A stretch of 36,335 bases of DNA from a bacterium (GCA_029934085.1 JAOZMY010000003.1:1-36335); one strand, 5' to 3'; counted from the first letter of the stretch, positions 24,176 to 32,511 are shown. Program-made: numbers and translations. Notes: generated from the letters alone by a model not told the origin.

Positions 24176-25336
24176 ATGGAATTTAGCAAAATCGTTAAGG
24201 AACACGAGGACCTCATCATCCATTTTCGCCGTGATCTCCATAAGATACCGGAGGTAGCCTACACGGAGGAGAAGACCTCGGCGTATATCGCGAACTATTT
24301 GGAGAAAGAGGGATTTGAGGTAACCAAGGGAATTGCGAAAACAGGGGTCGTAGCGTTGCTGCCTCTTTCGGGTCCCGGAAAGACGCTTTTGGTTCGCTCC
24401 GATATCGACGCCCTTCCCGTCGAGGAAGAGACGGGACTTCCCTTCGCCTCGGAGCATCCCGGGGTGATGCACGCCTGCGGGCACGATGCCCATATGGCCA
24501 TGGTCCTGGGAGCCGCAACGATTCTCAAAAAGATCGGGAAGGACTTAAAGGGGAATATAAAGTTTGTCTTTCAGCCCGCGGAAGAGGGTCCCGGCGGGGC
24601 AAAACCTATGATTGAAGAGGGGGTCATGGAGAATCCTCACGTGGATTACGCCGTAGGATGCCATCTCTGGCCGGCAATTCCAGAAGGGACCGTGGGGGTG
24701 AGGGCCGGAAGGCTCCTGGCCGCGATGGATCGCTTTGACCTTAAGATCCTTGGAAAAGGGGGACATGGCGCCATGCCGCACCTCTGCGTGGATGCCCTCG
24801 AGGTGGGAACCCAGGTGGTGGGAGCCCTTCAGCGTATTGTCAGCCGTCAGATGAATCCCCTGACGCCCACGGTGGTAACGGTAGGGAGTTTCCACGCGGG
24901 GACAACTTTCAATATCATTCCCGGTGTTGCGGAGATGTGCGGGACCACACGGACCTTTGACCGGGACGTCTGGCAATCCTGGCCTGAGCGGATGGAGAAA
25001 ATTATCCGAGGCGTCTGTGAGTCCATGGGAGCGGGTTACGAATTGAAGTATTCCCAAGGCTATCCACCGCTGGTCAACGACGAGTGGATGACAGAGGTTG
25101 TTCGGAGGTGCGCGGTGGATACGGTTGGGGAGGAAAAGGTCGTGGAGCCCGAACCGACGATGGGGGGAGAGGATATGGCCTTCTTTTTAGAGAAGGCGAA
25201 GGGCTGTTTCTACTTTCTTGGCGTGGGCCGGGAAGGGGGGTTCCCACTCCACAATTCGAAGTTTACCTTCAATGAACAGGTTTTGCTCACCGGCGTGGAG
25301 ATGTATTGTCGCATAGCGTTTCACTTGCTTAGTTAG
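24176..25336 (+). CDS. M20-family amidohydrolase (aminoacylase/IAA-amino acid hydrolase type)
   Basis: The 386-residue metallo-hydrolase is expected to cleave an N-acyl or amide bond of an amino acid conjugate. RRDLHKIPEVAYTEEKTS opens the protein as in the AmhX/HipO group. Metal ligands are visible as Cys101 and His103 in MHACGHDAH, Glu136/137 in PAEEGPGGA, His163 in GCHLWP and a late His in FPLHNSKF. The dimerisation insert (about 185-300) contains the KGGHGAMPHL motif. No signal peptide, so it is cytoplasmic. GGGAG is 8 bases before the ATG. Its place behind the SSS transporter suggests uptake and hydrolysis of one conjugate, though a terminator stands between them. Confidence 0.92.
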   Translation: MEFSKIVKEHEDLIIHFRRDLHKIPEVAYTEEKTSAYIANYLEKEGFEVTKGIAKTGVVALLPLSGPGKTLLVRSDIDALPVEEETGLPFASEHPGVMHACGHDAHMAMVLGAATILKKIGKDLKGNIKFVFQPAEEGPGGAKPMIEEGVMENPHVDYAVGCHLWPAIPEGTVGVRAGRLLAAMDRFDLKILGKGGHGAMPHLCVDALEVGTQVVGALQRIVSRQMNPLTPTVVTVGSFHAGTTFNIIPGVAEMCGTTRTFDRDVWQSWPERMEKIIRGVCESMGAGYELKYSQGYPPLVNDEWMTEVVRRCAVDTVGEEKVVEPEPTMGGEDMAFFLEKAKGCFYFLGVGREGGFPLHNSKFTFNEQVLLTGVEMYCRIAFHLLS

Positions 25337-25408
25337 GCCGGAGTGAGTTTAGACTATAAAATCCTTTCTGCGATTTTTTCTTCTTTTAGGCGAAAGAGGC
25401 GTGGTGTA

Positions 25409-25429
25409 ATTTATCGTATCGTGATAAAT
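25409..25429. promoter_or_regulatory. inverted repeat ahead of the lectin-fold/ABC genes, candidate operator
   Basis: ATTTATC (25409-25415) and GATAAAT (25423-25429) are perfect 7-base arms around GTATCGT. It lies 35 bases before the first gene of the cluster, but no good -35/-10 pair was identified beside it. Confidence 0.35.
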
Positions 25430-25463
25430 ATTCCATAAATTCAATGTAAGAGTGGTGGGAGAG

Positions 25464-26180
25464 ATGTTTGTGAGATACGGGATTCGTGCATTATTTTTGG
25501 TGGTCATTTCTTTTTTCATGGTGACTTCTTCGCTCGCGCAGGGCCTGAAAAAGGCGCTACCTTCTAAGGTGGAAACCTCTGAGGAGGTGTTTCGCTGGAG
25601 TTTTGAGGATATCCCCATCGGTCACCTCCCGACGGGTTGGAAGATCGAGGCCACGGGCCGTGGAAGCCCCCTTGCCACCTGGCAAGTGATTAAGGATTCA
25701 ACCGCACCTTCAGGCAAACAGGTTCTGGCCCTCGTCCGGGTCAATCATCATTCGGGGGGCACCTTCAACCTCTGTTGGACGGACAAGGTCTCTTTCCTCG
25801 ATGGGGCGATTGAGGTGGCCTTCAAGGCTGTAAGCGGCAAGATTGATGAGGGCGGCGGGATCATGTGGCGGGTGCGGGATAGAAACAATTATTATGTGGC
25901 ACGCTTCAATCCCCTGGAAGACAACTTTCGGATCTATACTGTGAAGGGTGGCAGGCGCAGGATGATCGGTACCGCTCGAGCTTCCCTTCCCGCTGGGACC
26001 TGGCATACGATGAAGATCGTCGTGACAGGGGAGCGTTACGCGTGTTTTTTGGACGGCAAGAAATATCTCGAGGGGCGGGACGCACACTTCAAAAAGGCCG
26101 GCGGAGTAGGGCTCTGGACGAAGGCGGATGCCGTTACCTCGTTTGACGACTTCAAAGTCGCTTTGGGAGACAAAAAGTGA
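25464..26180 (+). CDS. secreted concanavalin A-like/DUF1080-type domain protein
   Basis: The 238-residue protein has a signal peptide (YGIRALFLVVISFFMVTSSL, cleavage near AQG) and one beta-sandwich domain of the DUF1080/LamG kind (FEDIPIGHLPTGWKIEA, GGGIMWRVRDRNNYYVARFN, GTWHTMKIVVTGERYACFLD, GGVGLWTKADAVTSFDDFKV). Such domains bind or cleave glycans; no catalytic residue can be assigned. Three starts are possible: GTG 25452, ATG 25464 and GTG 25470, the last with the best-spaced GGGAG. ATG is chosen. Its stop overlaps the next start by one base, so it is coupled to the solute-binding protein gene, an unusual companion for an ABC importer. Confidence 0.75.
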   Translation: MFVRYGIRALFLVVISFFMVTSSLAQGLKKALPSKVETSEEVFRWSFEDIPIGHLPTGWKIEATGRGSPLATWQVIKDSTAPSGKQVLALVRVNHHSGGTFNLCWTDKVSFLDGAIEVAFKAVSGKIDEGGGIMWRVRDRNNYYVARFNPLEDNFRIYTVKGGRRRMIGTARASLPAGTWHTMKIVVTGERYACFLDGKKYLEGRDAHFKKAGGVGLWTKADAVTSFDDFKVALGDKK

Positions 26181-27229
26181 TGGAGTGCCGGGGACGGGGT
26201 TTTTCGAGAAAGGCAGCCCTTATATTTCTTGTGAGCATTTCTTTGGGGATTCTCACCGTTTCCTGCGACTCGCCGAAAAGGGATGCGAAGGCGAAGACGG
26301 TCGTGGTTTATGTCTCGGAAGATCAGGTCTTTTCCGAACCGATTCTCAAAGATTTCGAAAAGGGCACGGGTATCAGGGTGAAGGCGGTCTATGACACGGA
26401 GGAGACCAAAGGCACGGGCGTCATGAACCGCCTCATTGCCGAGAAGGATAATCCCCAAGCCGATGTCTACTGGGCAAACGAACCTATCCGGGCGGAGGTT
26501 CTGAAGCAAAAGGGGATTTCGGTCCCGTATGTGTCCCCCAACGCGAAAGGTATCCCGGAGATCTTCAAGGATCCCAAGGGATACTGGACGGGTTTTTCCG
26601 CCCGCGCCCGCGTTTTCGTTGTTCACAAAGGCTTCAAACCGAAGCCCCGTTCTATCCGCGCCTATGTCGATCCTCGCTTCAGGGGGAAGACGGTCATTGC
26701 CAATCCCCTCTTCGGCACGACCACGACTCATATTGCCGCCCTGTTTACCCTGTGGGGTGAAGATCGGGCGAAGGCCTTTATGGAAGCGATGAAGCTAAAT
26801 AAAGTCAAGCTTTCCACCAGCAACGGAGAGAGCGCTGACCTGGTGGCGTCCGGGGAATTTGTCTTCGGTCTCGTGGACAGTGACGACGCGGCCAACCGCA
26901 TCCGGCAGGGTCGACCCATCGAGATAGTCTATCCCGACCAGGGAGAGAACGGAATCGGTTGCCTGATCGTGCCCAATGCCGTTATGCTGATTAAAGGGGC
27001 CCCACATCCCGATAACGGGAAGAAGCTTATCGACTTTTTGCTCTCGAAGGAAACGGAGCGGAAGTTGGCCATAGCCGCCTGCGCCCAGATTCCTCTGCAT
27101 TCGGCCGTGGAAACGCCTTCGGAAGTCAAACGTATCGAGCAGATCAAAGCAATGGCCATTTCCTATGCCAAAGTTGCCCGCAAACTTCAGGAAATCCAGC
27201 CCTTTCTGAAGCAGTGGGTTGGGTATTAG
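26180..27229 (+). CDS. ABC transporter solute-binding lipoprotein, iron(III)/phosphonate type
   Basis: The 349-residue protein belongs to the family of FutA/AfuA ferric-ion and 2-aminoethylphosphonate binding proteins (extracellular solute-binding family 1-like). An N-terminal hydrophobic segment ends in LTVSCDS, a degenerate lipobox, so it is probably lipid-anchored at the periplasmic face. The core shows VVVYVSEDQVFSEPILKDFE, a two-lobed fold with DVYWANEP, and NPLFGTTTTHIAALF. The conserved paired Tyr of iron binders is not evident, so the ligand is open. ATG 26180 overlaps the preceding stop; GTG 26177 is an alternative. The permease follows after 24 bases. Confidence 0.85.
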   Translation: MECRGRGFSRKAALIFLVSISLGILTVSCDSPKRDAKAKTVVVYVSEDQVFSEPILKDFEKGTGIRVKAVYDTEETKGTGVMNRLIAEKDNPQADVYWANEPIRAEVLKQKGISVPYVSPNAKGIPEIFKDPKGYWTGFSARARVFVVHKGFKPKPRSIRAYVDPRFRGKTVIANPLFGTTTTHIAALFTLWGEDRAKAFMEAMKLNKVKLSTSNGESADLVASGEFVFGLVDSDDAANRIRQGRPIEIVYPDQGENGIGCLIVPNAVMLIKGAPHPDNGKKLIDFLLSKETERKLAIAACAQIPLHSAVETPSEVKRIEQIKAMAISYAKVARKLQEIQPFLKQWVGY

Positions 27230-27253
27230 ATAAGGCCCGGCGAATAGTGCGTA

Positions 27254-28855
27254 ATGGCCAAACGTGTCATCCTATTTCTGGCTGTTTTCATCTTAATCAT
27301 CGTTGGTTTTCTGCCCCTTGTCGTGATGCTCGTTCGAAGCATCATGGTCGAGGGGCATGTGAGTCTCGCCGCTTACCGGGAGTTACTGAACTCGGGGAGG
27401 GAATGGCGGCTCCTTGGTCACAGCTTTGCCCTCTCTTTTTTGACAGCTATGTTTGCCACACTCGTGGGGTTGCCGTTGGGGATCCTCTTCGGGAGGACAG
27501 ACATGCCGTTTCGGAGACTCTTCCCCGTGCTTTTTACATTTCCCCTGTTGATTCCCCCTTATGTCACGGCCGTTTCCTGGGTTAGCCTCCTCGGAAGAGA
27601 TGGATTTTTATCCCGGACTTTAACCCCGGATGCGGCGAAAGTCGTTTCTGCTTGGCTCTTCGGCTTGCCCGGCTGCGTGATGGTGCTCTTTTCAGCTTTT
27701 CTTCCCATCATTATCCTGTTGACTATGGCGTATTTGAAAACTATCGACCCGTCCGTTGAGGAGGCGGGGAGGCTTGTTTTCGGATGGCCCCAAGTTCTTA
27801 TGAAGATTACCCTGCCCCTTCTCCTCCCGGGAATCCTCTTTGCCACCCTCCTGGTGTTTCTGCTCACGCTGGGGGAATACGGGGTTCCGTCCTTCCTCCG
27901 GTACCACGTGTTTGCCGTGGAGAGTTTTACCCAATTCTCGGCCTTCTACGACTTCAATGCCGCCACGGCGGCCGCTACGCCCCTTCTGGGAGTTACCTTC
28001 TTCGCTCTTGTTTTGGAAAGGTTCTTCCTTCATGAAAAAACACTTCACATAGAACCCGGGCCCGGGAGCAAATACGCCTTGGTGATAAGGCTGGGGGCCA
28101 TGGGGAAGTGGTTTGCGGCGCTGACGGGATTGCTCTGTCTCCTCGTGGTTGTCTTACCCTTCTTGGTTCTTCTTCTCCGTTCCCTCTCCATAAATGTCTA
28201 TAAAGAGGCCTTCTTACGGGCGGGAGACAGTCTCCTGCGGAGTATCCTCTATGCCGCCATTGGCGCTTCGGCCTTGATAATACTTGGTTTTTTCCTTGGA
28301 TACCTGGTTCAAACCCGCGCGTTTCGTTTCTGGCGTGCCATCGATTCCCTGACCATCTTCCTCTTCGCCCTCTCCGGGGCGGTGATGGGGATCGGGTTAA
28401 TCAGCCTGTGGAATCGTCCGATCACCAATTTCGTCTACGGAACCCCCATCATCATTATTCTGGGCTACCTCGCCCGGTATATCGTTATCCCTCACCGTGT
28501 GACCGTCTCGATCCTGGGCCAGATCCCCCCTTCCATGGAAGAGGCCGCTAAGGTGGCTGGGGCGAGTTGGCTTCAGCGTGTGGGTCTGGTCGTGATCCCC
28601 TTGGCGAAGCGGGGACTCGTGGCGGGATGGTTGATAAGCTATATCTTCTGCCTTCGTGACATGGGGATCACCATGTTGGTCTATCCCCCAGGGCATGATA
28701 CCTTCCCCGTCCGTATCTTTACCCTCATGGCCAACGGTTCCCCGGAACTTATCGCCGCCCTTTGTGTCCTCATGGCCGGGATCACACTCGTACCGCTCGG
28801 CGTTGGCGGCATGCTTTATAAGTTAAAAGGGATAAGCCTTACCAGAATCGGATAA
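27254..28855 (+). CDS. ABC transporter permease, fused two-domain (FbpB/ThiP-like)
   Basis: The 533-residue permease holds two binding-protein-dependent transport domains in one chain, about residues 45-260 and 330-525, with about 12 membrane helices. Each half carries a coupling-helix EAA motif, VEEAGRLVFGWPQVLMKITL and MEEAAKVAGASWLQRVGLVV. This layout is known from iron(III), thiamine and phosphonate importers. It needs a cytoplasmic ATPase, but the next gene (28896) is on the other strand and no ATPase gene is present in the window. There is no clear Shine-Dalgarno. Confidence 0.92.
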   Translation: MAKRVILFLAVFILIIVGFLPLVVMLVRSIMVEGHVSLAAYRELLNSGREWRLLGHSFALSFLTAMFATLVGLPLGILFGRTDMPFRRLFPVLFTFPLLIPPYVTAVSWVSLLGRDGFLSRTLTPDAAKVVSAWLFGLPGCVMVLFSAFLPIIILLTMAYLKTIDPSVEEAGRLVFGWPQVLMKITLPLLLPGILFATLLVFLLTLGEYGVPSFLRYHVFAVESFTQFSAFYDFNAATAAATPLLGVTFFALVLERFFLHEKTLHIEPGPGSKYALVIRLGAMGKWFAALTGLLCLLVVVLPFLVLLLRSLSINVYKEAFLRAGDSLLRSILYAAIGASALIILGFFLGYLVQTRAFRFWRAIDSLTIFLFALSGAVMGIGLISLWNRPITNFVYGTPIIIILGYLARYIVIPHRVTVSILGQIPPSMEEAAKVAGASWLQRVGLVVIPLAKRGLVAGWLISYIFCLRDMGITMLVYPPGHDTFPVRIFTLMANGSPELIAALCVLMAGITLVPLGVGGMLYKLKGISLTRIG

Positions 28856-28895
28856 GATAAAGGGCCAAGGTTCTTTGGAGGGGCCTCTGGAGGTG

Positions 28896-30029
28896 TTAAG
28901 ATATTGGTTGTTTAAAGGTGCGGATCCGCCGATAAGAGGCCTCAATACGAGGGACGGAGATTTTTCCCTGTTTGACGAGAGTCCTGATGATGGAGATAGC
29001 CCGGGGAATGGCTGTTTTGTCGAAAATGGTGTTGTTCGCGACAATCAGGATATCGACGCCGGCATCGATGGCGAGACGGATAGCTTGTTCGAATCCGTAG
29101 TATTTCCGGATGGCCCCCATCTGCATGTCGTCGGAGATGATGACACCGTCGTACCCCAGCTTTTCCCGGAGGAGTCCCGTGATTACCCTTTTCGAGAGCG
29201 TGGCAGGGTATTTATCATCCAGGTTCGCGTTGAAGACGTGGGCGGTCATAATGGCGTCGGCCATTCCGGCCCCGATGATGTTTTTATAAGGTTCTAACTC
29301 CACGGGCGACCAGGTTTTGGTCACATCAACGAACCCCAGGTGGGAGTCTGTGCTTGAGCTTCCATGCCCGGGGAAGTGTTTGAGCGTGCAGCGAATCCCC
29401 TCCGTGTGATGGGCCCGGATGAAGGCCAGGGCCATACGGGTTACCACCTGCGGATCGGCGGAAAAGCTTCGTTCCAGCTTCCCGATGACGGGGTTGTCAG
29501 GGTTGATGTTGAGATCCACGACGGGGGCGAAGTTCAGGGTGATACCAACCGACTTTAGAGTTTGCGCAATGCCAAGGGCCCGTTGGTACGTGTAGGTGAT
29601 GTCATTTTTCTTTCCCAAGGCCTGGGCTGAGACAGTTGGCGGGAAGCCGTATCTCTGTTTCAACCGTGTGATCTTGCCTCCTTCCTCGTCAATGGCGATG
29701 GTCAGTGGAGTGGGAGAGATTTTTTGAAGCTGGATACCGAGTGTTTTTACCTGGGAAGGAGATTGAATGTTGCGTCGAGGCGTGTGGGTAGGGACATCGT
29801 AATCGTAGAGAACCACTCCCCCAAGATGACGCTTTTGGATGTCTTGCCCGATGGGCGTATCGGGCGTAATCGTGAACCCCCGGAATCCCCCGATGACCAT
29901 CTGTCCGATCATTTCGTCCAGGGAGATAGGATCCGTGGTTTTCGAGGAGCCAGGTGTGGGGGAGAGCATACCGGCGCCAAGCGCGGTAGCCACCAGTTTC
30001 AGGAAGGAGCGCCGGTTCAGGGAATCCAT
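28896..30029 (-). CDS. Tat-exported glycoside hydrolase family 3, NagZ-like
   Basis: The 377-residue enzyme is a family 3 beta-N-acetylhexosaminidase-type protein. It starts with a twin-arginine signal (NRRSFLKLVATALGAG). The TIM barrel carries IAIDEEGGKITRLK, KHFPGHGSSSTDSH with the His-Asp-His loop characteristic of NagZ (217-230), and the nucleophile region VIISDDMQMGA (297-305). NagZ proper is cytosolic in Gram-negative bacteria and removes N-acetylglucosamine from muropeptides; a Tat signal puts this one in the periplasm or on the membrane. The Tat tag is odd because the enzyme needs no cofactor. It lies 3 bases after the rlmI-type gene and is co-transcribed. Confidence 0.9.
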   Translation of the reverse strand: MDSLNRRSFLKLVATALGAGMLSPTPGSSKTTDPISLDEMIGQMVIGGFRGFTITPDTPIGQDIQKRHLGGVVLYDYDVPTHTPRRNIQSPSQVKTLGIQLQKISPTPLTIAIDEEGGKITRLKQRYGFPPTVSAQALGKKNDITYTYQRALGIAQTLKSVGITLNFAPVVDLNINPDNPVIGKLERSFSADPQVVTRMALAFIRAHHTEGIRCTLKHFPGHGSSSTDSHLGFVDVTKTWSPVELEPYKNIIGAGMADAIMTAHVFNANLDDKYPATLSKRVITGLLREKLGYDGVIISDDMQMGAIRKYYGFEQAIRLAIDAGVDILIVANNTIFDKTAIPRAISIIRTLVKQGKISVPRIEASYRRIRTFKQPIS

Positions 30030-30032
30030 GTG

Positions 30033-31220
30033 CTAATCGACCTGGCAGAGAAGGCCCTTCAGATAGGCCGACTCGGGAAAAGACAAGAGGACGGGATGGT
30101 CGGGGCCTTGGGAAAGGCGGTGAAGGACCTGGACCTTACGACGAGCGTCCTTGGCCGCCCAGGAGAGAATCCGCTCGAAGGTAGCCGCGTCTATACCGCC
30201 AGAGCATGAAAAGGTGGCGAGGATACCGCCGGGGTTTAGGAGTTTCAGGGCGAGGAGGTTGATGTCCTTGTAACCCCGTGTGGCCTTGTCTCGCTGGGCC
30301 TTGGTCGCGGCCAGTTTCGGGGGGTCAAGGATAATCATATCGAAGTATCGTCCCGTGTCGCGGAATTTCCGGAGGACTTGGAAGACGTTTCCACGAATTG
30401 GTTCGTCGGGGAGATGGGATAATTTGTTTAGAGAAAGGTTCTGCCGTCCCCGATCCAGTGCGTCCTGGGAGGTGTCCACGCGAATCAGGGCGGCGGCGCC
30501 TTGACCCGCGGTGTAGACGGAAAAGGCGCCTGTGTAGGAAAAGGCGTCCATGACCTCTTTTCCCTCCGCGTAACGAGCCACGGCTGCCCGGTTTTCCCGT
30601 TGGTCGAGGTAGAAGCCCGTCTTCTGTCCCTTTGCGAGATCCACATTGAAAAGATATCCGTTTTCCATAATTTCGATGGAATCCGGAGTTGGGCTGCCGG
30701 TGAGGTGGGCTGTTTGAATGGGGAGGCCCTCCCGTTGACGGACATCGCTGTCGTTCTTTTCTAAGATCCCCTTGATCGGGAGCCTCTCCATCAGGTATTC
30801 GGCGATCTGGATCTTGAGGCGGTCCATGCCGGGATTCAAGGTCTGGAGGACGAGGAAATCATTGAAGCGGTCCACGATAAGGCCTGGGAGACCATCGGAT
30901 TCGGAATAGACGAGGCGATAGGCGTTTGTGGAAGGGTCTTTTTCCAGGAGTTCACGGGAAAAGATGGCCTTTTCTAACGCCTCTTTCCAGAAATCGGGTA
31001 ACACGGGCGCATTCCCCCAGGAAACGAGACGGACAGGAATGGGGGAGATAGGATTGTAGAACCCCCACCCCTGTGTATTCCCCTTGTGGTCAACGACCCG
31101 GACAAGATCACCTCTCCTGGGCTGTCCCCTCACCCCCTTGACGGCTCCCGAAAGGACCCACGGATGTCGAATGGTCAGGGATTTTTCCTTCCCCTCTTTG
31201 AGAACGACCGCTTCTTTCAT
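30033..31220 (-). CDS. class I SAM-dependent rRNA (cytosine-C5) methyltransferase, RlmI-like
   Basis: The 395-residue enzyme has an N-terminal PUA domain (about 1-75, RHPWVLSGAV and RGDLVRVVDHKG), a middle domain and a Rossmann methyltransferase fold. YTGAFSVYTAGQG (motif I) and DMIILDPPK followed by FSCSGGI near the end match RlmI/RlmKL-type rRNA m5C methyltransferases, with the Cys in FSCSG in the usual place. The start at 31220 is chosen because an ATG at 31232 lies in the -10 box of a good promoter (31228-31256); transcription would begin at about the A of 31220, so the message is probably leaderless. Head of the two-gene operon with the GH3 gene. Confidence 0.88.
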   Translation of the reverse strand: MKEAVVLKEGKEKSLTIRHPWVLSGAVKGVRGQPRRGDLVRVVDHKGNTQGWGFYNPISPIPVRLVSWGNAPVLPDFWKEALEKAIFSRELLEKDPSTNAYRLVYSESDGLPGLIVDRFNDFLVLQTLNPGMDRLKIQIAEYLMERLPIKGILEKNDSDVRQREGLPIQTAHLTGSPTPDSIEIMENGYLFNVDLAKGQKTGFYLDQRENRAAVARYAEGKEVMDAFSYTGAFSVYTAGQGAAALIRVDTSQDALDRGRQNLSLNKLSHLPDEPIRGNVFQVLRKFRDTGRYFDMIILDPPKLAATKAQRDKATRGYKDINLLALKLLNPGGILATFSCSGGIDAATFERILSWAAKDARRKVQVLHRLSQGPDHPVLLSFPESAYLKGLLCQVD

Positions 31221-31227
31221 AAAATTT

Positions 31228-31256
31228 ATCATACCATATCACCCATATCAGGACAA
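31228..31256 (-). promoter_or_regulatory. promoter of the rlmI-like gene, giving a leaderless message
   Basis: Minus-strand TTGTCC (31256-31251), a 17-base spacer and TATGAT (31233-31228) match 4/6 and 5/6. Seven bases separate the -10 from the ATG at 31220, so start of transcription and translation nearly coincide. No Shine-Dalgarno is present, in agreement. Confidence 0.55.
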
Positions 31257-31288
31257 AAGTAGATCCCCCTTTCCCGCCTTTTTGTCGC

Positions 31289-31317
31289 TTGACAGCACGA
31301 TAATATGATGATAGGTA
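31289..31317 (+). promoter_or_regulatory. candidate promoter of the TRAP-reductive dehalogenase operon
   Basis: TTGACA (31289-31294) is perfect; TAGGTA (31312-31317) after 17 bases is a weak -10, with TATGAT at 31316-31321 as an alternative at a too-long spacing. The palindrome at 31327-31341 lies just downstream, where a repressor would block it. Confidence 0.4.
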
Positions 31318-31326
31318 TGATGTATT

Positions 31327-31341
31327 AAACATAATATGTTT
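31327..31341. promoter_or_regulatory. palindrome ahead of dctP, candidate operator
   Basis: AAACAT (31327-31332), AAT, ATGTTT (31336-31341) is a perfect inverted repeat just after the candidate promoter. The downstream GntR-family gene is an obvious candidate to bind it, but the same sequence is not repeated before that gene. Confidence 0.45.
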
Positions 31342-31411
31342 GTGAGTCGGGAGAAAGTTTAGGAGAGAACGGCAACATTTTCATGGGGTATGTCCCAAAG
31401 GAGGGAGGAAG

Positions 31412-32434
31412 ATGAAGAAGCATTTTTACGCAGTATTGGTAGGAATTCTGGTCGCGGCTTTCTTTTTGGGTGCGACGAACCAGACATGCCGGGCGGAGAA
31501 GGTCATTGAGTTGAAGCTGGCCCATTTCATGTCCACGATGCATGTCCAGCATCGGAAGGCCTTCGTTCCCTTTGCGGAGAAGGTGGCGAAGTTGACGAAT
31601 GGCCGTGTCAAGATCAAGATCTATCCGGGAGGGACCTTGGGGAATCCCAAGACGATGGTGGACGCCATTCGAACGGGTATTACCGATATCGGTTTTGTCT
31701 TACCTGAATATGTTCCCGGTCGATTCAAGCGTAGTAGCGTCTTTGAGCTCCCCTTCATCTTTCACAGTGCCACCCACGTGACCAAGGTAACGTATGCTAT
31801 TTACAAGGATTACCTCGCCCCCGATTATAAAGACTTCAAGGTCCTCTGGTTCCTCTCGGCACCGTTGACCCAGTTGATGACGGTGAAGAAGCCGGTGAAA
31901 TCCCTCGCCGACATGAAGGGGCTTCGGATCCGTTCCGCCAGCGCTACGGAAACGGAGGGGTTGAAGCTCCTGGGAGCAAATCCCATCGGAATGCCTATTT
32001 CGGAGGTGTCTATTTCCCTTCAGAAGGGTGTGATCGAGGGGGTCTTCACCCCGTTTGCTGCCCTCAAGGCCCACAAGCTCATCGATATCGTGAAGTATAT
32101 GACGGAGTTTAATTACAACGGTGCCTTGATGTGCGTCTTGATGAACAAGAAGAAGTGGAACTCCCTTCCCGATTTTGCAAAGAAGGCCATCGACCAGGTG
32201 GCGAACAAGGACTTTGGAATCATGGCGGCCAAGGCCTTCGATGAGGAAGACGCGGAGAACGTGGCGGCGGGTAAGGCCAAAGGGATTAAGGTCTTTAAGC
32301 TTTCGGAGACGGACAAAGAGGTTATGCGCAAGAAGCTGAGCCATATCTGGGAGAAGTGGGTCAAGAAGAATGCTGGCCGATTCCCCGCCCAGAAGATTCT
32401 GGATGCCACCCTCGCCGCGGCCAAGGCAAATTAG
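31412..32434 (+). CDS. dctP: TRAP transporter solute-binding subunit (DctP family)
   Basis: The 340-residue periplasmic protein binds an organic acid and hands it to the DctQM membrane part. A signal peptide (FYAVLVGILVAAFFLG, cleavage after CRA) precedes the mature start EKVIELKLAHF. YPGGTLGNPKTMVDAIRTG and the GLRIRS motif (170-175), whose last Arg (174) normally pairs with the substrate carboxylate, are in the usual places. IGMPISEVSISLQKGVIEG is another family mark. AGGAGGGAGG stands before the ATG. It heads an operon with dctQ, dctM and a reductive dehalogenase gene. The substrate should be a carboxylate; its identity is not visible. Confidence 0.93.
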   Translation: MKKHFYAVLVGILVAAFFLGATNQTCRAEKVIELKLAHFMSTMHVQHRKAFVPFAEKVAKLTNGRVKIKIYPGGTLGNPKTMVDAIRTGITDIGFVLPEYVPGRFKRSSVFELPFIFHSATHVTKVTYAIYKDYLAPDYKDFKVLWFLSAPLTQLMTVKKPVKSLADMKGLRIRSASATETEGLKLLGANPIGMPISEVSISLQKGVIEGVFTPFAALKAHKLIDIVKYMTEFNYNGALMCVLMNKKKWNSLPDFAKKAIDQVANKDFGIMAAKAFDEEDAENVAAGKAKGIKVFKLSETDKEVMRKKLSHIWEKWVKKNAGRFPAQKILDATLAAAKAN

Positions 32435-32449
32435 AGAACTATTTTGATC

Positions 32450-32482
32450 GGGGCTGATGTCTCCGCGGGAGGCACCAGCCCT
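32450..32482 (+). other. strong stem-loop between dctP and dctQ
   Basis: GGGCTG (32451-32456) pairs with CAGCCC (32476-32481), and GTCTCC (32459-32464) with GGAGGC (32468-32473) closing a 3-base loop. No T-run follows, so it is more likely an RNA-stability or attenuation element that raises dctP over dctQM than a full terminator. Confidence 0.6.
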
Positions 32483-32511
32483 CGGTTTGAATCTTTCCGG
32501 GAGACGAGAGT

